9,345 nt of DNA from VBAS01 sp965652775 (GTDB taxonomy: Bacteria; Bacteroidota; Bacteroidia; Chitinophagales; Chitinophagaceae): positions 1 to 9,345 of the forward strand of contig CBFGXP010000160.1 of NCBI GenBank assembly GCA_965652775.1, written 5' to 3'. The translations under genes and the position numbers were made by a program. The stretch's first letter is position 1, and each line of letters opens with the position of its first letter. The notes beneath the pieces are model-generated. The model was not told the origin of the DNA. It searched no databases and saw nothing but the letters and a program-made list of their open reading frames with translations. Below are positions 1-6,736 of the stretch, piece after piece.

Positions 1-2
1 AT

Positions 3-365
3 GTGGCGATGATGAAACAGGATTATGATGGCGCAGAAAAAATGATGAAGAAAGGATTGGATCTCGGTATGCCGATGAAAGAAGCAGAAGGGGCCAGCAT
101 GTTGCAAATGGGAATGCTGGCTATGCAAAAAAATGATATGAAGCAGGCTGAAAGTTATATTCGCCAGGCGCTGCGCAAAGGATTACCTGATAAAGAAAAT
201 GAGGCCGCCGCTTATTTACAAATGTGCAGCCTGATGATGAACAAAAGAGAATTTCGTGCTGCAAAGGACTTCTTTAGAAAAGCAAAAGCATTAAAGCCCA
301 CAACCAAGCAGATCGTTGACCAGATAAAACAACTGGAAAAATATATTACGAGAATACCGGGCTAA
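3..365 (+). CDS. TPR-repeat protein, C-terminal fragment
   Basis: The open frame enters from the left edge of the window, so only the last 120 or so residues are visible. The GTG at base 3 is not a convincing start because the protein begins inside a repeat. The visible part is helical, with at least two tetratricopeptide-like units at roughly residues 28-63 and 64-101. These show the spaced pattern A..Y/L..M...F..A...F.KA, and the second unit ends in a LKP turn, which is typical at the end of a TPR helix B. A lysine-rich capping helix (about residues 101-115) closes the protein. TPR proteins are protein-protein interaction scaffolds; the partner cannot be inferred here. It is methionine-rich and converges on the next gene, 66 bp away. 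The TPR assignment is based on pattern only; the cellular role is unknown. Confidence 0.7.
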   Translation: MAMMKQDYDGAEKMMKKGLDLGMPMKEAEGASMLQMGMLAMQKNDMKQAESYIRQALRKGLPDKENEAAAYLQMCSLMMNKREFRAAKDFFRKAKALKPTTKQIVDQIKQLEKYITRIPG

Positions 366-382
366 GAACAACAAAAAAGAAA

Positions 383-409
383 AAGGCCACCTGGTTCGCA
401 GGCAGCCTT
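383..409 (-). terminator. Intrinsic terminator of the secreted-protein gene (possibly bidirectional)
   Basis: AAGGC (383-387) pairs with GCCTT (405-409), and CCTG (390-393) pairs with CAGG (399-402), separated by a CA/CA internal loop and closed by a GTTCG loop. Read on the minus strand, the hairpin is followed immediately by a T-rich tract (TTTTTCTTTTTTG), the canonical intrinsic-terminator layout for the gene at 432-947. On the plus strand the downstream sequence is only weakly T-rich, so termination of the converging TPR gene here is less certain. Confidence 0.65.
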
Positions 410-431
410 AAGTTGTTTATCTGACCATATA

Positions 432-947
432 TTACTTATAGGAATAGGCAACTCCCTTTTTAATTGATTGTTTTACTCCGTAACCATCACTTTTATCGGC
501 AGTTAAAAGGATAAAAGGTGCTCCAAGTTCTGCGGCCTCTTCTTTTATCTTCCTTGTCGCTTTTTTATCTGCAGACCCTGCCGTGTTATAGGAAAGCATT
601 CCAGACGTCTTACCTTTTATTTCTTCGCCTTTTTTCAATCCAATAACTTCACTTGCATCTGTTAAGACCACAATTTTCTCCCAATCGTCTTTGCCCGATA
701 TAACAACCTTGTCAGTAATTTCCTCTTTCCTTCCTGAAGTTCCATAAGTGATAGATTCAACAGCATACTTGCCGATAGTCTGTTCAGCATCTTCCCCGGG
801 GAATTTGTAATTAATTGTGGTTTCATTCACTTTCAGCACCTTTACCTCCAGCGTTTGGCCGGAATGTTTTTTCATTTTGTCATTGGTCTGAGCAAATGTT
901 ATAAGACTTCCATAGGTTAATGCAAGGAGTAGAATTGACTTTTTCAT
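432..947 (-). CDS. Secreted hypothetical protein (171 aa)
   Basis: The protein starts with a clear Sec signal peptide: MKK, a hydrophobic core at residues 5-18, and a probable cleavage after A19 (TFA|Q), so it should be exported to the periplasm or beyond. No lipobox cysteine is present. After cleavage, residues about 30-75 look like a small beta-rich module (GQTLEVKVLKVNETTINYKF), a pattern common in uncharacterised Bacteroidetes secreted proteins. The C-terminal part contains an alanine-rich helix (KKATRKIKEEAAELGA, about 128-143) followed by a beta strand and a GVAY-type ending, which loosely resembles the alpha/beta fold of RcsF/YbjQ-type proteins. That resemblance is impressionistic. The gene stands alone, has its own terminator, and is divergent from the helicase gene. 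A possible promoter on its strand is TATTTATG at 996-1003, one mismatch from TAnnTTTG. The function is not recognised. Confidence 0.8.
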   Translation of the reverse strand: MKKSILLLALTYGSLITFAQTNDKMKKHSGQTLEVKVLKVNETTINYKFPGEDAEQTIGKYAVESITYGTSGRKEEITDKVVISGKDDWEKIVVLTDASEVIGLKKGEEIKGKTSGMLSYNTAGSADKKATRKIKEEAAELGAPFILLTADKSDGYGVKQSIKKGVAYSYK

Positions 948-1095
948 TTTTTGAATTTTTGGTGTATAATATTAAAAAGTGGTAGGTAGAGCTAACATAA
1001 ATAAAAAGATTTGCTGGCACAAGTGCCTGCAGTTGATTATGGTTAAGAAAAAATGATCGTCTTTCCTCCTCTTAAAAAAATCAAACAGTTCTTAT

Positions 1096-1114
1096 AACGG
1101 GAATCCGTTTTTTT
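1096..1114 (+). terminator. Hairpin plus T-tract, terminator-like
   Basis: AACGG (1096-1100) and CCGTT (1105-1109) form a 5-bp stem around a GAAT tetraloop. The 3' arm runs directly into a seven-T tract (1108-1114). The geometry is that of a short intrinsic terminator on the plus strand. No annotated plus-strand gene lies immediately upstream, so it would end an unannotated transcript or act as an attenuator in a long helicase leader. The stem is short, hence modest confidence. Confidence 0.35.
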
Positions 1115-1164
1115 ATTGCTTTCAGGATGCCTGTTTTTTATTGTGTCCGGGATGCCTGATTTTT
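1115..1164 (+). repeat. 25-bp tandem repeat (2 copies) of hairpin/T-tract modules
   Basis: Bases 1115-1139 and 1140-1164 are two head-to-tail copies of a 25-bp unit, matching at 20 of 25 positions. Each copy encodes a minimal hairpin with an ATG triloop, followed by a T tract. Copy 1 pairs CAGG (1123-1126) with CCTG (1130-1133). Copy 2 pairs CGGG (1148-1151) with CCTG (1155-1158). The A-to-G change in the stem turns an A-U pair into a G-U pair, so pairing is retained. Together with the hairpin at 1096-1114 this gives three successive hairpin/T-tract modules at about 25-bp spacing, all oriented on the plus strand. Confidence 0.6.
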
Positions 1165-1291
1165 GAAACAGGTCTTGCTGGACTGGTCAAGAAAGAAATC
1201 TTCAGAACTACTTATTGAATACATCATCATGCTGATTAATGATTTAAATTCGTTTTAATAATCTTCCATAAAAAGAAAAGGTTGACCGTGT

Positions 1292-4200
1292 ATGTCATTT
1301 ATCCGGGAAAAATTAGAGAATAAATTTCGCGAAGAATATGAAAGGCTGAATGAGCGGCAGCGTGTCGCTGTTGATACAATTGAAGGACCCGTAATGGTAA
1401 TTGCAGGACCCGGTACCGGCAAAACGCAAATATTGGCAAGCCGCGTTGGAAAAATTTTACTGGAAACAGATGCCCAGCCTGAAAATATTCTTTGTCTCAC
1501 TTACACTGATGCAGGTGTGGTTGCAATGCGAAAAAGGTTATTGCAGTTCATCGGGTCAGATGCCTATAAAGTCAACATCTATACTTTTCATGCTTTTTGC
1601 AATGATGTGATACAGGAAAATCTTTCCTTGTTTGAAAAAACGGCACTTGATCCTATTTCGGATCTTGAAAGAATTGAATTATTCAAAGAACTCATCGACT
1701 CATTTCCAAAGAATCATCCGCTGAAACGCTATCGTGGTGATGTGTATTTTGAAATTAATAACCTGGCACAGCTGTTCAGCACAATGAAAAAGGAAGGATG
1801 GACACCTGCCTACATCAATAAAAAAATTGATGAGTTTATTTCAAGCCTCACCACCCGTGAAGAATTTATTTACAAAAAGAAATTCAAAGAGTTTAATGCA
1901 GGCGATCTGAAGAAAGAGAAAATAGAAGAAGAGAAAGAAAAAAAAGAAAAGTTGCGTGCTGCGGTTAATGAATTTGATCGTTTTCAGCAAATGATGCGGA
2001 AAAGAAACCGCTATGACTTTGACGACATGATCAATTGGGTAATAAAAGCCTTTGAAGAAAACAAGAACCTGCTCTCAAGTTACCAGGAAAAATTTCTTTA
2101 TATACTCGTCGATGAATACCAGGATACCAGCGGTACACAAAATCGCATTGTAGAATTGTTGATCAATTATTGGGAAAAACCAAATGTATTTGTTGTGGGA
2201 GATGATGATCAAAGCATTTATCGTTTCCAGGGCGCCAACGTGGAAAATATGATCGGCTTCGCCGATAATTATAAAAAAGACCTGATGACGGTGGTGCTCA
2301 CCAATAATTACCGCTCTACCCAACCTATTCTTGATATCTCAAAAACATTGATCGACCGGAACCACGAGCGATTAGTAAAACAATTGCAGGGTTTAAGCAA
2401 GGATCTCAGATCATCACATCATCACACAAGCACATTAACACACCTTCCTGTCATAAAGGAATATGAAACGCAACGGCAGGAAATGATCGATATTACACTG
2501 CAGGTTCAACGGTTGATGGCTGAAGAAATTCCGGCAGGAAGGATCGCCATTATTTTTAAAGAGAATAAATATGGTGAAGAACTTGCGCAATATTTTAAAC
2601 TTAGAAATATTCCTGTTTTCACCCGCCGGAATCTGAACATTTTTGAGCTTCCACTTGCAAAAAAAATAATTCTTATTCTGAAATATATAGCAGCCGAGCA
2701 TGACGTGCCTTATGGTGGCGATGAAATGCTTTTTGAAATTTTACATTTGGACTGGTTTCATATTCCGCCGGTCGAAATTGCCAAACTAAGTGTAGAAGCT
2801 GCCGATAAAAAATTTGATACAAAAACTTCGCTGAGAAGATTGCTGTACGAAAAAGCAATAGCAGTACCTAAAGACCTGTTCAGCCAGGGTATACATACAG
2901 GTTTAAAGAAAGCATCGGCAGTGTTGGAGAAATTTATTGCTGCTGTTCCAAATGTCACGTTGCAGCAATTATTTGAAAACATAATTCGTGAAACGGGTAT
3001 TCTCAGTTTTATAATGCAAAGCCAGGATAAACACTGGCAGCTACAGGTGCTCACCGGGTTATTTGATTTTGTAAAAGAAGAAACCCGGCGTAATCCTTTA
3101 ATGACACTGCAGCAGTTAGTAAATATTATTGAACTTATGGAGAATGAAGAGATCCCGTTGCCATTGGTACAGGTAAGCGGAAGTGATAAAGGCGTGAACC
3201 TGTTAACTGTGCATGGGTCCAAAGGACTTGAATTTGAATACGTTTTTTTTGCAGGATGCAATGCGTCATTTTGGGAGAAGAAACGTAAGCCCGGCGGAGG
3301 TTATAGTTTGCCGGATACTATGTTCTCATCGCAACCAAAATCAAAAGATGATGAGGAACTGCGCCGGTTATTTTATGTGGCATTGACAAGAGCAGAAAAA
3401 CATCTATTCATTTCTTTCAGTCGTTTTAAAAATGATGGAAAAGACCTGGAACCTTCAATGTTTATTGCGGAAATTCTCGATCAGCATATACTGCCTGCAG
3501 AAAAAATTTTTATCAGCGATGAAGTCTTAGCAGAATTCAATGCGTTGCAATTTGGTGAACCCGAAGCCCCTGAAATTGAAAAATTAGAAAAAGAGTTTAT
3601 TGACAGGTTACTTGACAAATTCGTGATGAATGTAACTGCATTGAACAATTACCTGAGATGCCCGTTAGAATTTTATTTTAAGAACCTGATCAGAATTCCC
3701 TCCCCTAAAAATGAAGCAACTGAATTTGGATCGTCAGCTCACTATGCCCTGGAACAATTATTCAGAAAGATGTTGGGCCCGGATAATATGGGGGGAAATA
3801 GTGGCCAGTTCCCATCCAAAGAAATTTTTATTGCAGACTTTGAATGGTACATGCACCGGCACCGGGAAAGCTTTACAAAAGAACAATTTGAACGGCGACT
3901 TGAATATGGACAGGAAGTGCTGAGCAATTACTATGATAATAGAATAAATAGCTTTAATAAAATAGTTACAATTGAAAGAAATATCAGGAACGTGGTAGTT
4001 AATGGCGTTCCTATTAAAGGTAAACTCGACAAACTTGAATTTGATGGCAGGTCCGTAAACGTTGTTGATTATAAAACCGGTGACCCGGACAAAGCGATCC
4101 CTAAGATAAAAGGGCCGTCAGATAAAGATCCAAACGGAGGTGATTACTGGCGGCAAGGTGTTTTTTATAAGATACTTGTTGATAATTATGAACAGAAAAA

Positions 4201-4456
4201 CTGGAAGGTAGACAGCACTGAATTTGATTTTATTGAGCCCGATAAAAAGAAAAATTACAGAAAAGAAAAATTGGTGATCGGGCCGGCCGATATTGAAACA
4301 GTGACACAACAAATAACCTCGGTTTGGCAAAAGATCCAGGATCGTGAATTTTATATTGGTTGTGGCAAACCTGATTGCCATTGGTGCAATTTTGTTAAAA
4401 CTAATAACATGGCGGTTGCATTACATGATCTTGAACCCGAAGAGGAAGAGCGATAG
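1292..4456 (+). CDS. UvrD/AdnB-like ATP-dependent helicase with C-terminal Fe-S PD-(D/E)XK nuclease
   Basis: This 1054-aa protein is predicted to unwind and cut DNA ends during recombinational repair. The superfamily 1A helicase motifs are in order: Q motif (LNERQ, Q23), Walker A AGPGTGKT (38-45), motif Ia LTYTDAG (69-75), Walker B LVDEYQDTS (272-280), motif III VVGDDDQSIY (301-310), motif IV TNNYRST (337-343), motif V TVHGSKGLEFE (639-649) and motif VI LFYVALTRAEK (693-703). The C-terminal third is a RecB/AddB-type nuclease: GSSAH (813-817), D913 in KLDKLE, D926 and K928 in VVDYKTG, and a Q955/Y959 QxxxY motif. Cysteines C790, C1024, C1029 and C1032 (C ... C-x4-C-x2-C) match the layout of an iron-sulfur staple as in AddB and Cas4 nucleases. 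Length and architecture resemble mycobacterial AdnA/AdnB more than UvrD. A lysine/glutamate-rich helix (about 205-222) is inserted in domain 1B. The start is the first ATG ahead of the Q motif. No partner subunit is in the window. Confidence 0.92.
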   Translation: MSFIREKLENKFREEYERLNERQRVAVDTIEGPVMVIAGPGTGKTQILASRVGKILLETDAQPENILCLTYTDAGVVAMRKRLLQFIGSDAYKVNIYTFHAFCNDVIQENLSLFEKTALDPISDLERIELFKELIDSFPKNHPLKRYRGDVYFEINNLAQLFSTMKKEGWTPAYINKKIDEFISSLTTREEFIYKKKFKEFNAGDLKKEKIEEEKEKKEKLRAAVNEFDRFQQMMRKRNRYDFDDMINWVIKAFEENKNLLSSYQEKFLYILVDEYQDTSGTQNRIVELLINYWEKPNVFVVGDDDQSIYRFQGANVENMIGFADNYKKDLMTVVLTNNYRSTQPILDISKTLIDRNHERLVKQLQGLSKDLRSSHHHTSTLTHLPVIKEYETQRQEMIDITLQVQRLMAEEIPAGRIAIIFKENKYGEELAQYFKLRNIPVFTRRNLNIFELPLAKKIILILKYIAAEHDVPYGGDEMLFEILHLDWFHIPPVEIAKLSVEAADKKFDTKTSLRRLLYEKAIAVPKDLFSQGIHTGLKKASAVLEKFIAAVPNVTLQQLFENIIRETGILSFIMQSQDKHWQLQVLTGLFDFVKEETRRNPLMTLQQLVNIIELMENEEIPLPLVQVSGSDKGVNLLTVHGSKGLEFEYVFFAGCNASFWEKKRKPGGGYSLPDTMFSSQPKSKDDEELRRLFYVALTRAEKHLFISFSRFKNDGKDLEPSMFIAEILDQHILPAEKIFISDEVLAEFNALQFGEPEAPEIEKLEKEFIDRLLDKFVMNVTALNNYLRCPLEFYFKNLIRIPSPKNEATEFGSSAHYALEQLFRKMLGPDNMGGNSGQFPSKEIFIADFEWYMHRHRESFTKEQFERRLEYGQEVLSNYYDNRINSFNKIVTIERNIRNVVVNGVPIKGKLDKLEFDGRSVNVVDYKTGDPDKAIPKIKGPSDKDPNGGDYWRQGVFYKILVDNYEQKNWKVDSTEFDFIEPDKKKNYRKEKLVIGPADIETVTQQITSVWQKIQDREFYIGCGKPDCHWCNFVKTNNMAVALHDLEPEEEER

Positions 4457-4472
4457 AACCCATAATAAAGAA

Positions 4473-4511
4473 CCATGATTAACATGATTTTTTAGGATTA
4501 TTAGGAAAATT
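4473..4511 (+). repeat. Short degenerate repeat with about 9-10 bp period
   Basis: CATGATT occurs at 4474-4480 and 4483-4489, followed by the related TAGGATT (4493-4499) and TAGGAAAATT (4502-4511). The units repeat at about 9-10 bp. From memory, similar AT-rich ATGATTAAC/AGGATT strings recur in intergenic DNA of Bacteroidetes, so this may be a dispersed repeat, but that cannot be tested from a single copy. It lies between the helicase stop and the lipoprotein promoter. Confidence 0.4.
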
Positions 4512-4537
4512 GAAGCATGTTATCGATACAAACTGTT

Positions 4538-4545
4538 TAAGTTTG
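4538..4545 (+). promoter_or_regulatory. Candidate Bacteroidetes -7 element for the lipoprotein gene
   Basis: TAAGTTTG matches the Bacteroidetes sigma-ABfr -7 consensus TAnnTTTG exactly and ends 11 bases before the ATG at 4557. A clean -33 TTTG at the usual spacing is not present; the nearest TTG is at 4510-4512 with a 25-bp spacer, longer than usual. If used, it would give a very short 5' leader. Confidence 0.45.
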
Positions 4546-4556
4546 CGATTCGCTTT

Positions 4557-5987
4557 ATGAAGAATGCAAGTTTTATAAAAGTTATTTTTCCATTTTTCTT
4601 CTTAATCATTCTAATCCCAAAAATCCTGGTTCTAAGTGGCTGTGCCAATATGATTCCGCCAACGGGGGGCGCCAGGGATTCACTTCCGCCGTTGCTTTTA
4701 AGAGTAACTCCTCCAGATTCATCCAAAGGCGTTGATACAAAAATCATCACTTTCACATTTGATGAATTTATTGATCAGCCACAGGATATTTTCAGGAATC
4801 TTATTATCTCTCCAATGCCAGCTATTCCTCCTTCTGTTGAACACAAGCTCAGGACCCTTACAGTAAGAATCAAAGACACACTTGAACCCAACACAACATA
4901 TTATTACAATTTTGGGGATGCGATAAAGGATGTCAATGAAGGGAATGTATTGCATGATTTATCATACATCTTTACTACAGGTAATGTGCTGGATACTTTG
5001 CAGCTTAGCGGCAATGTCGTTATCGCCGAAACGGGTGGTATTGATACTTCGCTGATTGTTATGCTGTATAAAAACGGGGTTGATTCTGCTATAATGAAAG
5101 AAAGGCCCCGTTACATCACCAGGCTGGATGGTAAGGGCAATTTCCGATTTCGCTATTTACCACAAGGAACATATTATATGTATGTTATGTCAGACTCAAG
5201 AACATATTCTGAACAGGAATTTTTTGCATTTTCGGATAGCGCTATAGAAATTAAACCCGGTGCAGCACCAGTTACGTTATATGCATATAAAGAGACAAAA
5301 GAACAACCCGCCGGGCCTGCCGTAAGTTTTACAGGAGGAAGCCGTGGTGGTGGTGGTGGTGGTGGAAGACCTGACGACCGAAGGTTACGATTTACATCGA
5401 ACCTTAGCGGAAAAGTACAGGACCTGCTTGAAAATTTCGTGCTGAATTTTGACCGGCCCCTGAGAAATATTGATACTTCCAAATTACAGTTAAGTACAGA
5501 CTCAGCATTTAACCAGGCACCAACAGCCTGGGAAATTGACAGCCTGAAAAAAAAGCTGTCATTAAAAGTGGCATGGAAAGAAAACACTTTGTATAACTTA
5601 ATTCTTGATAAAGAATTCGCAGAAGATACGTTGGGCCGGAAACTTTTAAAAACTGATACCCTTAGTTTCACCACAAAAAAACAAGCCGACTATGGTTCTT
5701 TAAAGATCACTTTCTTAAACATTGACCTTTCGACAAACCCTGTATTGCAAATCTCGCAGGGAGGCCAGGTGATAAAAACATTTCCGATTACCAGGACTGA
5801 AATTTACCAGCAGTTATTTAATCCCGGTGAATATGAACTCAGTATTCTTTATGATAAAAATAAAAATGGCAGGTGGGATCCCGGTCAATTCTTTGGAGAA
5901 AGAAGACAACCCGAATTAGTCCGGCCACTTAATAAAAAGATCACCATACGTCCTAATTGGGATAATGAGTTTGAAATAACATTATGA
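4557..5987 (+). CDS. Lipoprotein with Big_5/Ig-like domains
   Basis: This 476-aa protein has a hydrophobic signal peptide and a lipobox LSGC (26-29), so C29 should be lipidated and the protein anchored in an outer or inner membrane leaflet. Residues about 42-143 resemble a bacterial Ig-like Big_5 domain (PPLLLRVTPPDSSKGV, FTFDEFID, NTTYYYNFGDAI, YIFTTG). Residues about 147-243 resemble a carboxypeptidase-regulatory or prealbumin-like beta sandwich (LSGNV, GNFRFRYLPQGTYYMYV). A second Big_5-like module follows at about 277-375 (FVLNFDRPL ... FTTK). The C-terminal domain (about 378-476) contains an acidic DKNKNGRWD loop that could bind calcium. A run of seven glycines (264-270) forms a linker between domains 2 and 3. 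The family is common in Bacteroidota; its precise role is not known, though cell-envelope structure or adhesion is plausible. The start is the first ATG, right before the hydrophobic segment. Confidence 0.85.
   Translation: MKNASFIKVIFPFFFLIILIPKILVLSGCANMIPPTGGARDSLPPLLLRVTPPDSSKGVDTKIITFTFDEFIDQPQDIFRNLIISPMPAIPPSVEHKLRTLTVRIKDTLEPNTTYYYNFGDAIKDVNEGNVLHDLSYIFTTGNVLDTLQLSGNVVIAETGGIDTSLIVMLYKNGVDSAIMKERPRYITRLDGKGNFRFRYLPQGTYYMYVMSDSRTYSEQEFFAFSDSAIEIKPGAAPVTLYAYKETKEQPAGPAVSFTGGSRGGGGGGGRPDDRRLRFTSNLSGKVQDLLENFVLNFDRPLRNIDTSKLQLSTDSAFNQAPTAWEIDSLKKKLSLKVAWKENTLYNLILDKEFAEDTLGRKLLKTDTLSFTTKKQADYGSLKITFLNIDLSTNPVLQISQGGQVIKTFPITRTEIYQQLFNPGEYELSILYDKNKNGRWDPGQFFGERRQPELVRPLNKKITIRPNWDNEFEITL
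5346..5366 (+). repeat. GGT trinucleotide repeat encoding a poly-glycine linker
   Basis: Six GGT codons (5346-5363) followed by GGA encode Gly264-Gly270 of the lipoprotein. The nearly pure codon run is a microsatellite. Slippage would change linker length in whole codons without a frameshift. Confidence 0.85.
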
Positions 5988-6059
5988 GCTAAGAGAATGA
6001 AAGAGAAAAGGAGAATAAAAGGTTCTCTTTCCCTCTTTTTCACCTGTAGCCTCTTAGCT
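5987..6059 (+). terminator. Imperfect purine/pyrimidine hairpin after the lipoprotein stop
   Basis: AGCTAAGAG (5987-5995, beginning on the last base of the TGA stop) is exactly complementary to CTCTTAGCT (6051-6059). Between them a purine-rich stretch (about 5996-6022) faces a pyrimidine-rich one (6023-6044) with many possible G-A/C-T pairs, giving a long imperfect hairpin. The same 5' arm can pair instead with the second copy of the 3' arm at 6093-6101. It could end lipoprotein transcription, but there is no pure T-tract directly after the outer stem. Confidence 0.4.
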
Positions 6060-6106
6060 TATCTTTCTCTTTCACTCTTTTTCTCCTTTAACCTCTTAGC
6101 TTATCT
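6023..6106 (+). repeat. 42-bp tandem duplication (2 copies) upstream of recR
   Basis: Bases 6023-6064 and 6065-6106 are direct tandem copies of a pyrimidine-rich 42-bp unit with only about four mismatches. Both end in CCTCTTAGCTTATCT(TT); the identical 17-bp blocks are at 6050-6066 and 6092-6108. Each copy carries a -7-like element: TATCTTTC in copy 1 and the exact consensus TATCTTTG in copy 2. Because 42 is divisible by three, the duplication stays open in the recR frame and encodes a repeated LSLFF..xLLAYL peptide, which explains a spurious upstream extension of recR. Confidence 0.8.
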
Positions 6107-6109
6107 TTG
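6102..6109 (+). promoter_or_regulatory. Candidate -7 element of recR, next to the start codon
   Basis: TATCTTTG matches TAnnTTTG exactly. Only four bases separate it from the ATG at 6114, so transcription would start at or almost at the start codon and give a leaderless or near-leaderless mRNA. The -33 region 19 bp upstream reads TTTT rather than TTTG. The pyrimidine-rich surroundings also raise the chance of a coincidental match. Confidence 0.45.
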
Positions 6110-6113
6110 CCTG

Positions 6114-6734
6114 ATGCAGTTTTCCTCCCAACTTCTTGAAAATGCTGTTAACGAATTTGCCAAATTACCGGGTATCGGAAAAAAGACGGCGTTGCGTTTA
6201 GTGCTCCATTTGTTAAAGCAGGATGAAAATGATGTAGGACAGTTTAGCGAAGTGATCGCCAGGATGCGCAATGAAATAAAGTTTTGCCAGCGTTGTTTCA
6301 ATGTAGCGGATGGAGATATCTGTTCTATCTGTGCCAACAGCTTGCGCAAGCAGGAAACGATCTGTGTGGTTGAAAATATCCGCGATGTTATCGCAATTGA
6401 AAGTACACAACAATATAATGGTACTTATCATGTCCTTGGAGGTATCATTTCACCGCTTGATGGCGTTGGTCCTGATCAGCTCAATATCGAATCTCTTATT
6501 CATCGTGTGCAAAAAGAAACTATAGAAGAGATCATTTTTGCACTTAACCCGAATATCCAGGGCGACACTACCATTTACTATATACAAAAAAAGCTGCAGC
6601 AAACAGCTACACGTATCACCACTATTGCGCGGGGCATTGCCTTTGGTGGTGAGTTGGAATATGCTGATGAAATGACCCTGGCACGTAGCTTACAAAATCG
6701 GTTGCCGGTAGAAAATTATGTTGCCAATAAATAG
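6114..6734 (+). CDS. recR: Recombination mediator protein RecR
   Basis: RecR (206 aa from this start, usual length about 200) works with RecO, and in many bacteria RecF, to load RecA onto single-stranded gaps coated by SSB. The helix-hairpin-helix motif is at residues 15-31 (FAKLPGIGKKTALRLVL). The C4 zinc motif is C58, C61, C70 and C73 (CQRC ... CSIC). The Toprim domain begins at TICVVENIRD (82-91) and contains the family signature YHVLGGIISPLDGVGPDQL (105-123). The C-terminal GGELEYADEMTLARSLQNR (178-196) is also typical. The frame is open upstream to an ATG at 5997, but those 39 extra residues come from the tandem repeat and have no RecR character, so the ATG at 6114 is chosen. recR is 126 bp from the lipoprotein gene and probably has its own promoter. 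Confidence 0.95.
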   Translation: MQFSSQLLENAVNEFAKLPGIGKKTALRLVLHLLKQDENDVGQFSEVIARMRNEIKFCQRCFNVADGDICSICANSLRKQETICVVENIRDVIAIESTQQYNGTYHVLGGIISPLDGVGPDQLNIESLIHRVQKETIEEIIFALNPNIQGDTTIYYIQKKLQQTATRITTIARGIAFGGELEYADEMTLARSLQNRLPVENYVANK

Positions 6735-6736
6735 CT

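Larger units (their letters stand above)
948..1291. other. Divergent intergenic region, 344 bp
   Basis: The region lies between the starts of the secreted-protein gene (minus) and the helicase gene (plus). I found no convincing protein-coding ORF in it: plus-strand ATGs at about 1040 and 1053 give only very short peptides. Weak promoter candidates are TATTTATG on the minus strand (996-1003) and TAAATTCG on the plus strand (1245-1252). Each has one mismatch to TAnnTTTG and neither has a well-placed -33 box. The main structure is the series of hairpin/T-tract modules at 1096-1164. Confidence 0.5.

Noticed and set aside
1115..1164. Start of a CRISPR array
   Set aside because: There are only two contiguous copies with no spacers and a T-rich hairpin unit. 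No cas genes are present; the Cas4-like cysteine layout in the helicase is a shared nuclease feature, not evidence of CRISPR.
2758..3261. Long minus-strand open frame of 167 codons inside the helicase gene
   Set aside because: It is antisense to conserved helicase sequence that carries motif V, and its product is a low-complexity serine/cysteine/asparagine-rich string with no domain character.
5174..5674. Minus-strand open frame of 166 codons within the lipoprotein gene, including a poly-proline run
   Set aside because: The prolines are the complement of the GGT repeat. The plus-strand protein has a lipobox and recognisable beta domains, so this is a shadow.
5997..6113. A 39-residue N-terminal extension of RecR that looks like a signal or membrane segment
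   Set aside because: It is the translation of the 42-bp tandem repeat (LSLFF..xLLAYL twice). The family begins at the helix-hairpin-helix region right after ATG 6114, and an exact -7 promoter element lies inside the extension.
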